DNA of 24,413 nucleotides from CAUPWF01 sp964367905 (GTDB lineage Bacteria; Bacillota; Clostridia; Lachnospirales; Lachnospiraceae), in NCBI GenBank assembly GCA_964367905.1, contig CAYIZP010000043.1:1-24413 (forward strand), in the 5' to 3' direction. The position numbers were made by a program, and so were the translations under genes. The notes under the pieces are model-generated. The model was not told where the DNA came from and made no database searches. It worked only from the letters and a program-made list of their open reading frames with translations. Of the stretch, positions 14,488 through 22,527 are shown one piece after another. How positions within the stretch are numbered: position 1 is the first letter of the stretch; each line of letters opens with the position of its first letter.

Positions 14488-15640
14488 AGATGTAATTATT
14501 ATCGGCGGTGGAATTATGGGTACCTCCATTGCATGGCAGCTTTCAAAAAAAGGACAGAAAGTCTTAGTAATTGAGAGAAAAGATATGGCTAGTGGTGCGG
14601 CTGGAGCAACTGACGGGGTGGTTGGCTATCATACAAAGAAGCCAGGCAAGCAGATGGATTTGGCTGTTCGTTCGATTGAAATGTTTGAACGCCTGGCAGA
14701 GGAGCTAGGGGAGGATGTAGAATTTGAAAAAAATGCAGGTGGGATGCAACCCGTAGAAAATGAAACCGAATGGAAGATGCTCAGTGAAATTGTAGAAGAG
14801 CAGAGAAAGAGTGGCGTTGACATTCGTATGATTTCTGCGAAAGAAGCTAGAGACATAGAACCACAATTATCTGAAGATATCTATGGGGCACTATATTCTC
14901 CAACAGGTGGTAAGGTCAATCCCTTGAAGTTGACTATGGCATTTGCCAAGGCGGCAAAGCGATTGGGAGCAGAAATTCTTATTGATACTGAGGTGACAGA
15001 TATAATCACAGAAGGTGCTGTAGTCAGAGGTGTGAGAACATCGAAGGGAGAGTTTTACGCAGATAAAATCGTGAATGCATCTGGTGCATGGGCGGGGGAA
15101 GTAGCGGAATTAGCAGGACTATCCGTGCCGATTAAACCACGTAAGGGACAACTTGCAGTAACAGAGCCAATTGGACCATTTATGAAGGCGACACTGCAAT
15201 GTGCAAGATATAATGTGATTAAGTTCAAACCAGAGTTGATTGATGATGAGGCGATTCTTCGTGTCGGAGCATCCTTAAGTATAGAACAGACAGAAGAGGG
15301 AGGTCTCATTATAGGAGGGACACGAGAGTTTGTGGACTATGAAGAGGAGAATACATTCGAGGCCATTGAGATGATGATGAGACGTGTGATTCGATTCTTT
15401 CCAGCGTTATCCAAGGTGAGTGTGGTGAGATACTTTTCAGGATTCCGTCCTTATACACCAGATGGATTGCCGTTGTTAGGAGAAGTAGAGAGTCTAGGGG
15501 GATTCTATATGGCGGCAGGTCATGAAGGGGATGGAATAGCGCTTTCTCCGATTACAGGACTGTTGATGAGTGAGTTGATTGTAGATGGAGTAAGTTCATT
15601 CGACCTGTCCTCGTTTTCACCGAATCGATTTATAAAATAA
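14480..15640 (+). CDS. DAO-family FAD-dependent amino-acid dehydrogenase (catalytic subunit)
   Basis: 386 residues. The N-terminal FAD site GGGIMG (9-14) is followed by WQLSKKGQKVLVIER and the GAAGATDGVVGY segment typical of the D-amino-acid oxidase/sarcosine oxidase beta/HcnC group. The C-terminal signature is GFRPYTPDGLPLLGEV followed by GFYMAAGHEGDGIALSPITG. This subunit should oxidise a C-N bond of an amino or imino acid. In an anaerobe the electrons would go to the Fe-S subunits encoded just upstream, not O2. ATG 14480 is chosen because GAAGGAG (14467-14473) precedes it and it overlaps the previous stop by 8 bp. Proline, hydroxyproline, sarcosine, D-amino acids and opines are all possible substrates. 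Confidence 0.88.
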   Translation: MSKDVIIIGGGIMGTSIAWQLSKKGQKVLVIERKDMASGAAGATDGVVGYHTKKPGKQMDLAVRSIEMFERLAEELGEDVEFEKNAGGMQPVENETEWKMLSEIVEEQRKSGVDIRMISAKEARDIEPQLSEDIYGALYSPTGGKVNPLKLTMAFAKAAKRLGAEILIDTEVTDIITEGAVVRGVRTSKGEFYADKIVNASGAWAGEVAELAGLSVPIKPRKGQLAVTEPIGPFMKATLQCARYNVIKFKPELIDDEAILRVGASLSIEQTEEGGLIIGGTREFVDYEEENTFEAIEMMMRRVIRFFPALSKVSVVRYFSGFRPYTPDGLPLLGEVESLGGFYMAAGHEGDGIALSPITGLLMSELIVDGVSSFDLSSFSPNRFIK

Positions 15641-15667
15641 AATAATAAAAGGAATGGAGAATACGGT

Positions 15668-17089
15668 ATGATAAATGTAGTTATCCCAGTGGCGGTATTG
15701 CTAATTATAGTATTGGTGAAGAAACTTCCAATGATCGGTGGGAATATAAATGTTGCCTTATTAGTAACAGGAGCGCTTACACTAATCTTAGGAGGTCTCT
15801 TGAATCCCGCACAGTGGATTGGAGCATGGATTGATGGTTTGGATCGATTGGCTTGGATTATTGCCTTATCGATCATGGGAAGTATATTTGCGGAGATTTC
15901 ACTCAGGCTTGGAACGATAGATACCATTATCGGGATGTTGACCGCCAAGTTCGGGAAAAACCCGAGAGCTATGACATTCTGTGTGCTCTTGGCGCTTACA
16001 CTTGCAGGCTCATTGTTGGGAGATGCCATTGCAGCGGCAACTGTAATTGGGATGTTGACGGTTGGGGTGTTTGTATCAATGAATGTAGCATATGAGAAGA
16101 TATCAGCAATGATAGTTATGGGTGCCTGTATTGGTTCTATTATGCCGCCGATGACACAAGGACTTGCACTTTCTTCTTCACTGGTTGGTGCAGAGGTGGA
16201 TCCGGTCATCAATATTGGATATATCACGACAAGCATCATTTTTTTATTAGTTGCATTTTACTCATGCTTCTTCCTAGTGAAAAAAGATAATTTACCAGGA
16301 AGTAATAAATTAGTAGAAGTTCCAGTTGTTACAAAGAAGGCGAGTGAGATATTTAAAGAAGGTTGGAAATCACTCATCCCAGTTGGAATCTTAATTGTAA
16401 TTATCATCTTAAGAACACTTCCAATTCCTTATGTTTCAGTTGATTTAGGAGTTGAAATTCTCAAGGCCATAGATTTCATCAAAGTGGGAGAAGATCAAGT
16501 AATCTCATTATACGAATTCATTAGCAATGTTTCAATATTGAAGGGATTATCTAATGGAATTGTTTTAGCAATACTCTGTGCGATACTAGCATCATTCTCG
16601 TTCAAAACAGTTAGTATGAATGCTGGAGATATTTTAGAGACTGCATTTGCAAAAGTAAAGACGACAGTAGGGTTGCAGATATGTTGTGCATTTATGCTGG
16701 GAAGTTTTTATGCAGCCGGTGCAATCGAACGTGTAACAGAATTCGCTACAAGTTTAGACAACAACGTATTAATCATAGGTGGTGCGGCGGCAATGATTTT
16801 GATTGGTATGCTAACAGGGTCACAGTCAACAGCACAAAATGTCGTATTCTCTTTCCTGGGACCAGCACTCGTTGCATCGGGTGTGAATCCAGTATTTGCA
16901 GCAGTTGCAGGAGCGAATTTGGCGTCAGCAGGTCAGGGTATGCCGCCAGCTGATTTAACTACATTTGTTGTCGTAGGGATTATCTCCGCCCAGTATGGGA
17001 AGAAAGTAGATCCGCTAAAGTCCATGATGTATTCTATACCTATGTGTATCTTTATGTTTATTATTGGAATAATCTTTTGTTACTTGTGA
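15668..17089 (+). CDS. Multi-span permease, TRAP-DctM/ion-transporter superfamily type
   Basis: 473 residues, very hydrophobic, with about 11-12 likely membrane spans starting at MINVVIPVAVLLIIVLV. Two similar half-sites are visible: GDAIAAATVIGMLTVG with GSIMPPMTQGLALSSS (about residues 118-183), and GMLTGSQSTAQNVVFSFLGPAL with SAGQGMPPADLTTFVVVG (about 378-440). These Gly/Pro-rich re-entrant segments are typical of the ion-transporter superfamily, including TRAP large subunits. No TRAP binding protein or small subunit gene is nearby, so it may act alone as a cation- or proton-coupled carrier. ATG 15668 follows AAAGGAATGGAG. Being 27 bp after the dehydrogenase gene, it probably imports that enzyme's substrate or precursor. 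Confidence 0.75.
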   Translation: MINVVIPVAVLLIIVLVKKLPMIGGNINVALLVTGALTLILGGLLNPAQWIGAWIDGLDRLAWIIALSIMGSIFAEISLRLGTIDTIIGMLTAKFGKNPRAMTFCVLLALTLAGSLLGDAIAAATVIGMLTVGVFVSMNVAYEKISAMIVMGACIGSIMPPMTQGLALSSSLVGAEVDPVINIGYITTSIIFLLVAFYSCFFLVKKDNLPGSNKLVEVPVVTKKASEIFKEGWKSLIPVGILIVIIILRTLPIPYVSVDLGVEILKAIDFIKVGEDQVISLYEFISNVSILKGLSNGIVLAILCAILASFSFKTVSMNAGDILETAFAKVKTTVGLQICCAFMLGSFYAAGAIERVTEFATSLDNNVLIIGGAAAMILIGMLTGSQSTAQNVVFSFLGPALVASGVNPVFAAVAGANLASAGQGMPPADLTTFVVVGIISAQYGKKVDPLKSMMYSIPMCIFMFIIGIIFCYL

Positions 17090-17104
17090 TACTTTAAGGA
17101 ATCT

Positions 17105-17130
17105 CAGAGCGCAGCGTGCGCAAGAATCTG
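17105..17130 (+). other. Small hairpin in the permease-racemase gap
   Basis: GCGCA (17109-17113)/TGCGC (17117-17121), with CAGA/TCTG flanks, forms a short stem-loop in the 89-bp gap before the racemase gene. No U-tract follows. It may tune expression or mRNA ends; no convincing promoter is seen here. Confidence 0.35.
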
Positions 17131-17178
17131 TAGGTATCTAGAATTCGCAGGTGGTTATTAATATGAGGAGAATAGAGA

Positions 17179-17838
17179 ATGGATAAATTGGGAATTATTA
17201 TGTTGGACACAACATTTGAGAGAATTGTGGGAGATGTGGGGAATGAGAAGAGTTTCGACTATCCGATTATCAAACACGTTGTGAAAGGAGCTGATCCTAA
17301 GAGAGTTGTACTTCAAGGAGACAGGCAATTGCTAGAACCATTCATCGAAGCAGCAAGGGAATTAGAGGGGCAAGGAGTGAAAGCCATAACGACAAGTTGT
17401 GGCTTCCTTGCCATTTTTCAGGCAGAATTAGCAGAGGCGGTAGAAGTGCCTGTGATTGCCTCTTCCCTATTGCAATGCAAGATGATAGAACCGATGTTGA
17501 GGAAACATGAGAAAATTGGAATTTTAACAGCCAATGCAAATTCCTTGGGAGAAAAGCATTTTGTGGGAGTGGGGATTGTCTCCATTCCAAAGGTGGTTTA
17601 TGGAATGGAAGAGACGGATTTTGGCAAGATGTTTGTAGAACAGAGTGTACCAGTGAATAAAGAAGTGGCGGAAAAAGCGATGATAGAAGTTGCAGAAAAA
17701 ATGGTCGCAGAGAATCCGGAGATTGGGGCAATTGTACTAGAATGCACCAATATGCCACCGTATTCTGAGAGTATAGAAAAAGCAACAGGAAAGCCGGTAT
17801 TTGACATTCTTACACTTTGTGATTTTGTTATGAAATAA
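17179..17838 (+). CDS. Aspartate/glutamate racemase-family enzyme
   Basis: 219 residues, the family's usual size. These cofactor-independent racemases and isomerases use two cysteines to remove and return the alpha proton. Both are visible in standard contexts: C74 in ITTSCGFLA and C189 in IVLECTNMPPYS. The middle has PVIASSLLQ and KIGILTANANSL, as in hydantoin-racemase-like members. ATG 17179 follows GAGGAG at 17164-17169. It is downstream of the permease, with no terminator between, so it is likely part of the same catabolic unit. A racemase next to a DAO-family dehydrogenase suggests interconversion of the imported enantiomer and the one that is oxidised. Exact substrate is unknown; hydantoin or maleate-type activity is also possible. 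Confidence 0.85.
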   Translation: MDKLGIIMLDTTFERIVGDVGNEKSFDYPIIKHVVKGADPKRVVLQGDRQLLEPFIEAARELEGQGVKAITTSCGFLAIFQAELAEAVEVPVIASSLLQCKMIEPMLRKHEKIGILTANANSLGEKHFVGVGIVSIPKVVYGMEETDFGKMFVEQSVPVNKEVAEKAMIEVAEKMVAENPEIGAIVLECTNMPPYSESIEKATGKPVFDILTLCDFVMK

Positions 17839-17841
17839 TCC

Positions 17842-17870
17842 TTGACTTTTTATGACAGATGTACTAGAAT
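17842..17870 (+). promoter_or_regulatory. str operon promoter (rpsL-rpsG-fusA)
   Basis: TTGACT (17842-17847), 17-bp spacer, TAGAAT (17865-17870). It starts 4 bp after the racemase stop, so the two transcription units are packed without a visible terminator between them. Confidence 0.85.
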
Positions 17871-17882
17871 TATAGGGCATGC

Positions 17883-17901
17883 AAACAGCAATGCTGTTTT
17901 T
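17883..17901 (+). promoter_or_regulatory. Short terminator-like hairpin in the rpsL leader
   Basis: AAACAGC (17883-17889), loop AAT, GCTGTTT (17893-17899) then two more Ts. It lies about 6 nt after the expected transcription start and could terminate readthrough from the racemase gene or act as a weak attenuator. The stem is only 7 bp. Confidence 0.4.
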
Positions 17902-17956
17902 GTGCGCAAAAATGATCATAGAATCAGCAACCAAAAACTTACAGGAGGTGAAAAGA

Positions 17957-18376
17957 ATGCCAACATTTAATCAGTTAGTACGTAAAGGACGTCAGACATC
18001 TGTAAAGAAATCTACAGCACCAGCTTTGCAAAAAGGATATAACTCTTTGCACAAGAAAGCTACTGACTCTTCTTCACCACACAAGAGAGGTGTTTGTACA
18101 GCGGTTAAAACTGCTACTCCAAAGAAGCCAAACTCAGCGCTTAGAAAAATCGCCAGAGTTCGTCTTTCTAACGGAATTGAAGTAACAAGCTATATTCCAG
18201 GTGAAGGTCACAACCTTCAAGAGCATAGCGTAGTTCTTATCCGTGGTGGTAGAGTTAAAGACTTGCCAGGTACAAGATACCATATCGTGCGTGGAACACT
18301 TGATACAGCAGGTGTTGCTAAAAGAAGACAGGCTCGTTCTAAATATGGAGCGAAAAAACCAAAAGACGCGAAATAA
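17957..18376 (+). CDS. rpsL: 30S ribosomal protein S12
   Basis: 139 residues, matching Gram-positive S12. S12 sits at the decoding centre and controls tRNA selection accuracy. Seen: MPTFNQLVRKGR at the start, the conserved TPKKPNSALRK with K56 (the usual streptomycin-resistance site, wild-type here) and YIPGEGHNLQEHSVVLIRGGRVKDLPG. The basic C-terminus is KYGAKKPKDAK. ATG 17957 follows AGGAGGTG at 17943-17950. The frame stays open upstream to an ATG at 17879, but that leader has no ribosome site and no S12 homology. First gene of the str operon. Confidence 0.98.
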   Translation: MPTFNQLVRKGRQTSVKKSTAPALQKGYNSLHKKATDSSSPHKRGVCTAVKTATPKKPNSALRKIARVRLSNGIEVTSYIPGEGHNLQEHSVVLIRGGRVKDLPGTRYHIVRGTLDTAGVAKRRQARSKYGAKKPKDAK

Positions 18377-18400
18377 GATAGTAGCGTAGAAACAAAGTAA

Positions 18401-18484
18401 GAATCGTATCACAAACAGAACTATGATTCCTGTAGGTTGCGGGTTTAAATCAATAAATTTGATGAGAATGTCCCGCACGAACAG
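18401..18484 (+). promoter_or_regulatory. Structured rpsL-rpsG intergenic RNA, candidate S7 autoregulatory site
   Basis: The 188-bp gap contains two adjoining folds. Hairpin 1 is GAATCGTA (18401-18408)/TATGATTC (18422-18429). Hairpin 2 starts at the next base: CTGT (18430-18433)/ACAG (18481-18484), then TGCGGG (18438-18443)/CCCGCA (18472-18477), with a tip ATCAA (18449-18453)/TTGAT (18459-18463). In E. coli, S7 binds the rpsL-rpsG spacer to repress translation. Similar use here is inferred from position and structure only. Confidence 0.5.
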
Positions 18485-18564
18485 ATGTAGAGAGACACAT
18501 GTGAGTACCGATGAATTAATTCCGGAAATCAATATTTCCAAATATAATTAAGGAGGGAAGTACC

Positions 18565-19035
18565 GTGCCACGTAAAGGACATACTCAAAAAAGAGACGTA
18601 TTAGCGGATCCGTTATACAACAACAAAGTGGTTACTAAACTTATCAATAACATTATGTTAGATGGTAAGAAAGGTGTAGCACAAAAGATCGTATACGGAG
18701 CATTTGATAGAGTTGCAGCTAAAACTGAGAAGCCAGCACTTGAAGTATTTGAAGAGGCTATGAACAACATCATGCCATTACTTGAAGTAAAAGCAAGACG
18801 TATCGGTGGAGCAACATATCAAGTACCAATCGAAGTAAGAGCAGAAAGAAGACAAGCATTAGCACTTCGTTGGTTAACAATGTTTTCACGCAAAAGAGGC
18901 GAGAAGACAATGGAAGAAAGATTAGCAAATGAAATTATGGATGCAGCTAACAGTACAGGCTCATCTGTTAAGAGAAAAGAAGACATGCATAAGATGGCTG
19001 AAGCAAATAAAGCATTTGCTCACTATCGATTCTAA
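18565..19035 (+). CDS. rpsG: 30S ribosomal protein S7
   Basis: 156 residues, the standard length. S7 nucleates assembly of the 3' domain of 16S rRNA and lies near the E site. Conserved blocks are MPRKGHTQKRDVLADPLYNNKVVTKLINNIMLDGKK at the start, LEVKARRIGGATYQVPIEVRAERRQALALRWL at about 70-105 and the ending RKEDMHKMAEANKAFAHYRF. The start is GTG 18565 after AAGGAGGG at 18550-18557. It is followed by fusA after 15 bp, so the two are likely coupled. The structured RNA upstream may allow S7 feedback. Confidence 0.98.
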   Translation: MPRKGHTQKRDVLADPLYNNKVVTKLINNIMLDGKKGVAQKIVYGAFDRVAAKTEKPALEVFEEAMNNIMPLLEVKARRIGGATYQVPIEVRAERRQALALRWLTMFSRKRGEKTMEERLANEIMDAANSTGSSVKRKEDMHKMAEANKAFAHYRF

Positions 19036-19050
19036 AAGGAGGTATAAACC

Positions 19051-21139
19051 TTGGCTGAAAGACAATATCCATTAGATAGAACAAGAAACATTGGTATTAT
19101 GGCTCATATCGATGCTGGTAAAACAACATTAACAGAGCGTATCTTATATTATACTGGTGTAAACTACAAAATTGGTGATACTCACGAAGGAACTGCTACC
19201 ATGGACTGGATGGAGCAAGAACAAGAGAGAGGTATCACAATTACTTCAGCAGCTACAACATGTCACTGGACTTTGCAAAAAGAAACACAAACAGCACCTG
19301 GTGCCGAAGAGCACCGTATCAACATCATTGATACACCAGGTCACGTTGACTTTACTGTAGAGGTAGAGCGTTCACTACGTGTACTTGACGGAGCAGTTGG
19401 TGTATTCTGTGCAAAAGGTGGGGTTGAACCACAATCAGAGAACGTATGGCGTCAAGCTGACACATACAACGTACCTAGAATGGCATTCATCAACAAGATG
19501 GATATCCTAGGAGCTGATTTCTATGGCGCAGTTGAGCAAATCAAAACAAGATTAGGAAAAAACGCAATTATTCTTCAATTACCAATCGGTAAAGAAGATG
19601 ATTTCCAAGGTATTATCGATTTATTCGAAATGCAAGCGTATATCTACAAAGATGATAAAGGTGATGACATTGTTATCGCTGAAATTCCAGAAGATATGAA
19701 AGACGACGCAGAACTTTATCGTTCTGAGTTAGTTGAAAAAATCTGTGAATTAGATGATGACTTGATGATGGAGTACTTAGAAGGTGAAGAACCATCTAAC
19801 GAAGCATTGAGAGCAGCTCTAAGAAAAGCAACATGTGATTGTCTTGCAATCCCTGTATGCTGTGGATCAGCTTACAGAAATAAAGGAGTTCAAAAACTTC
19901 TTGATGCAATCCTCGATTACATGCCAGCTCCAACAGATATTCCTCCAATCCAAGGTGTGGATATGGATGGAAACGAAATGGTAAGACATTCTTCAGATGA
20001 TGAGCCATTCTCAGCATTGGCATTCAAGATTATGTCAGACCCATTCGTAGGTAAGTTAGCATACTTCAGAGTTTACTCTGGATCAATCAATTCAGGATCT
20101 TACGTATTGAATGCAACAAAAGGGAAGAAAGAGCGTGTTGGACGTATTCTTCAAATGCATGCAAACAAGAGAGAAGAGTTAGATAAAGTATATGCAGGTG
20201 ATATTGCAGCAGCAATCGGTTTCAAAACAACTACAACAGGTGATACAATCTGTGATGAAAAGAGTCCAGTTATTCTTGAGTCAATGGAATTCCCTGAGCN
20301 NNNNNNNNNCTCAAGGAAAACTTGGTGAGGCATTAGCAAAACTTGCTGAAGAAGATCCAACATTCCGTGCGCATACAGACCATGAAACAGGTCAAACAAT
20401 TATTGCTGGTATGGGTGAACTTCACCTTGAAATTATCGTAGACCGTCTACTTCGTGAATTCAAAGTAGAAGCAAACGTAGGTGCTCCACAAGTTGCTTAC
20501 AAAGAGTCATTTACAAAGACTGTAGATGTTGATAGTAAGTATGCGAAACAATCAGGTGGACGTGGACAGTACGGACACTGTAAAGTTAAGTTCGAGCCTA
20601 CAGATGTTAACAGTGAGCAAACATTCTTCTTCGAGTCAACAGTTGTTGGTGGAGCTATTCCAAGAGAATACATCCCAGCAGTTGGAGCAGGTATCGAAGA
20701 GGCTACAAAAGCAGGTACACTTGGTGGATTCCCTGTTGTTGGTATCAAAGCTACTGTATACGATGGTTCATACCATGAGGTTGACTCGAACGAGATGGCA
20801 TTCCATATCGCAGGATCTTTGGCATTCAAAGATGCGATGTCAAAAGCTGCTCCTGTATTACTAGAGCCAATCATGAAAGTTGAAGTAACAATGCCGGAAG
20901 AGTACATGGGAGATATTATTGGAGACATTAACTCTCGCCGTGGACGTATCGAAGGTATGGACGACTTGGGCGGTGGAAAAATCGTTCGTGGATTCGTTCC
21001 ATTATCTGAAATGTTCGGATATTCAACAGACTTACGTTCAAGAACACAAGGACGTGGTAACTACTCAATGTTCTTTGAGAAATATGAGCCAGTTCCAAAG
21101 TCAGTTCAAGAAAAAGTATTGTCGAATAAAAATGCATAA
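19051..21139 (+). CDS. fusA: Elongation factor G, interrupted by an assembly gap
   Basis: EF-G is the translocase GTPase. The P-loop AHIDAGKT is at 18-25, followed by RGITITSAATT, DTPGHVDF and NKMD motifs, then domains II-V, including KESFTKTVDVDSKYAKQSGGRGQYGH (domain IV) and GDIISRRG-like GDINSRRGRIEGM (domain V). The start is TTG 19051, 7 nt after AAAGGAGGT (19035-19043); no ATG or GTG alternative fits. At 20300-20309 ten Ns replace sequence, and the frame before (…MEFPE) differs from that after (QGKLGEALAKL…). Comparison with the conserved EF-G segment predicts 14 residues between them, so about 29 bases are missing. With these restored the gene would be 2118 bp, 705 residues, intact. Confidence 0.96.
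20300..20309. other. Assembly gap (10 Ns) inside fusA
   Basis: Ten consecutive Ns. The coding frame is shifted by one across the gap. The EF-G family has 14 residues between FPE and the following Gln, i.e. 42 bases, where only 13 positions are present. The Ns are therefore a placeholder of arbitrary length and the frameshift is not biological. Confidence 0.95.
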
Positions 21140-21144
21140 ACTAC

Positions 21145-21173
21145 TTGAAAAATCAAGCGGTTTGCAATATAAT
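21145..21173 (+). promoter_or_regulatory. tuf promoter
   Basis: TTGAAA (21145-21150), 17-bp spacer and a perfect TATAAT (21168-21173) in the 111-bp fusA-tuf gap. It gives tuf its own transcript with a leader of about 70 nt, consistent with the need for far more EF-Tu than EF-G. Confidence 0.85.
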
Positions 21174-21250
21174 TGCTATTAGTGAAATAGTAAAATAACA
21201 CAAACAATAAAAATGCCCAAGAGGGTGCGATATTAAGGAGGACATTCAAA

Positions 21251-22438
21251 ATGGCTAAAGCTAAATTTGAGAGAAACAAACCACACTGTAACATCGGTAC
21301 TATCGGTCACGTTGACCATGGTAAAACAACTTTAACAGCTGCAATCACAAAAGTACTTTCTGAGAGAGTATCTGGAAACGCTGCTGTAGACTTCGCTAAC
21401 ATCGACAAGGCTCCAGAAGAGAGAGAGCGTGGAATCACAATTTCTACAGCTCACGTTGAGTACGAAACAGACAAGAGACACTACGCACACGTTGACTGCC
21501 CAGGACATGCTGACTACGTTAAGAACATGATCACTGGAGCTGCTCAAATGGACGGAGCTATCCTTGTTGTTGCTGCTACTGACGGTGTTATGGCTCAAAC
21601 AAAAGAGCATATCTTACTTTCTCGTCAAGTAGGTGTTCCATATATCGTTGTTTTCATGAACAAATGTGATATGGTAGACGACGAAGAATTACTAGAATTA
21701 GTTGAAATGGAAATCACAGAGCAACTAGAAGAGTATGAGTTCACAGATTGCCCAATCATCCAAGGTTCTGCATTGAAAGGTCTTGAAGATCCAATGTCAG
21801 AGTGGGGTGACAAGATCATGGAACTTATGGCATCAGTAGATGAGCATATTCCAGATCCAGAGCGTGCTACAGATCAACCATTCCTAATGCCAGTAGAGGA
21901 CGTTTTCACAATCACAGGACGTGGAACAGTTGCTACAGGTAGAATCGAGCGTGGAATCCTTCACGTAAATGATGAAGTTGAAATCGTTGGTATCAAAGAA
22001 GAAGTTGCAAAAACAACTTGTACAGGTATCGAGATGTTCCGTAAGCTTCTAGACGAAGGTCAAGCTGGAGATAACATCGGAGCTCTTCTTCGTGGTGTTA
22101 AGAGAGAAGATATCGAGCGTGGACAGTGTCTAATCAAGCCAGGTTCAGTACAATGCCATAAGAAATTTACAGCTCAAGTATACGTATTAACAAAAGATGA
22201 GGGTGGACGTCATACACCATTCTTCAACAACTACAGACCACAATTCTACTTCAGAACAACTGACGTTACAGGTGTTTGTAACTTACCAGCAGGTGTAGAA
22301 ATGTGTATGCCTGGAGATAACGTAGAAATGACAATCGAACTAATTCACCCAGTAGCAATGGAGCAAGGTCTTACATTCGCTATCCGTGAAGGTGGACGTA
22401 CAGTAGGATCTGGACGTGTTGCTACAATTGCAGACTAG
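21251..22438 (+). CDS. tuf: Elongation factor Tu
   Basis: 395 residues, normal. EF-Tu delivers aminoacyl-tRNA to the ribosome as a GTP complex. G1 is GHVDHGKT (about 19-26), the switch I region RGITISTAHVEYET, G3 DCPGHADY, G4 NKCD and G5 GSALKGL. Domains II and III follow with FTITGRGTVATGRIERG and the C-terminal IREGGRTVGSGRVATI. ATG 21251 follows AAGGAGGA at 21236-21243. Codon use is strongly optimised. It has its own promoter and is closed by a perfect terminator. It is the last gene of the conserved str cluster here; the S10 operon that often follows in Firmicutes is not present in the window. Confidence 0.98.
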   Translation: MAKAKFERNKPHCNIGTIGHVDHGKTTLTAAITKVLSERVSGNAAVDFANIDKAPEERERGITISTAHVEYETDKRHYAHVDCPGHADYVKNMITGAAQMDGAILVVAATDGVMAQTKEHILLSRQVGVPYIVVFMNKCDMVDDEELLELVEMEITEQLEEYEFTDCPIIQGSALKGLEDPMSEWGDKIMELMASVDEHIPDPERATDQPFLMPVEDVFTITGRGTVATGRIERGILHVNDEVEIVGIKEEVAKTTCTGIEMFRKLLDEGQAGDNIGALLRGVKREDIERGQCLIKPGSVQCHKKFTAQVYVLTKDEGGRHTPFFNNYRPQFYFRTTDVTGVCNLPAGVEMCMPGDNVEMTIELIHPVAMEQGLTFAIREGGRTVGSGRVATIAD

Positions 22439-22463
22439 GCAATAGAAAACTCAGTGTTTATAA

Positions 22464-22494
22464 GGCTTTCCGAGAAATCGGAAAGTCTTTTTTT
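22464..22494 (+). terminator. tuf terminator
   Basis: GGCTTTCCGA (22464-22473), loop GAAA, TCGGAAAGTC (22478-22487) give a 10-bp stem with one G-U pair, followed by seven Ts (22488-22494). It lies 25 bp after the tuf stop. Confidence 0.93.
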
Positions 22495-22499
22495 AACGT

Positions 22500-22527
22500 A
22501 AAAAAACCACTCAAAATAGATGAGTGG
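22500..22527 (-). terminator. Minus-strand terminator facing the tuf terminator
   Basis: CCACTCA (22507-22513)/TGAGTGG (22521-22527) is a perfect 7-bp stem preceded on the plus strand by seven As (22500-22506), which read as a U-tract on the minus strand. It would end transcripts from the NERD/XRE genes coming from the right. Confidence 0.75.

Noticed and set aside
15520..16239. 239-residue open frame antisense to the dehydrogenase-permease junction
   Set aside because: Its Ile/Ala/Pro-rich sequence mirrors the hydrophobic permease codons. No ribosome site or family motif; the plus-strand genes are well supported.
18430..18484. tRNA-like look of the rpsL-rpsG gap (GGGTTTAAATC)
   Set aside because: No cloverleaf, no acceptor stem and no anticodon arm. 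The pairing fits a leader structure better.
20192..20328. fusA read as a true frameshift, pseudogene or two genes
   Set aside because: The frame change coincides exactly with the Ns and both halves match EF-G in full; the gap length explains it.
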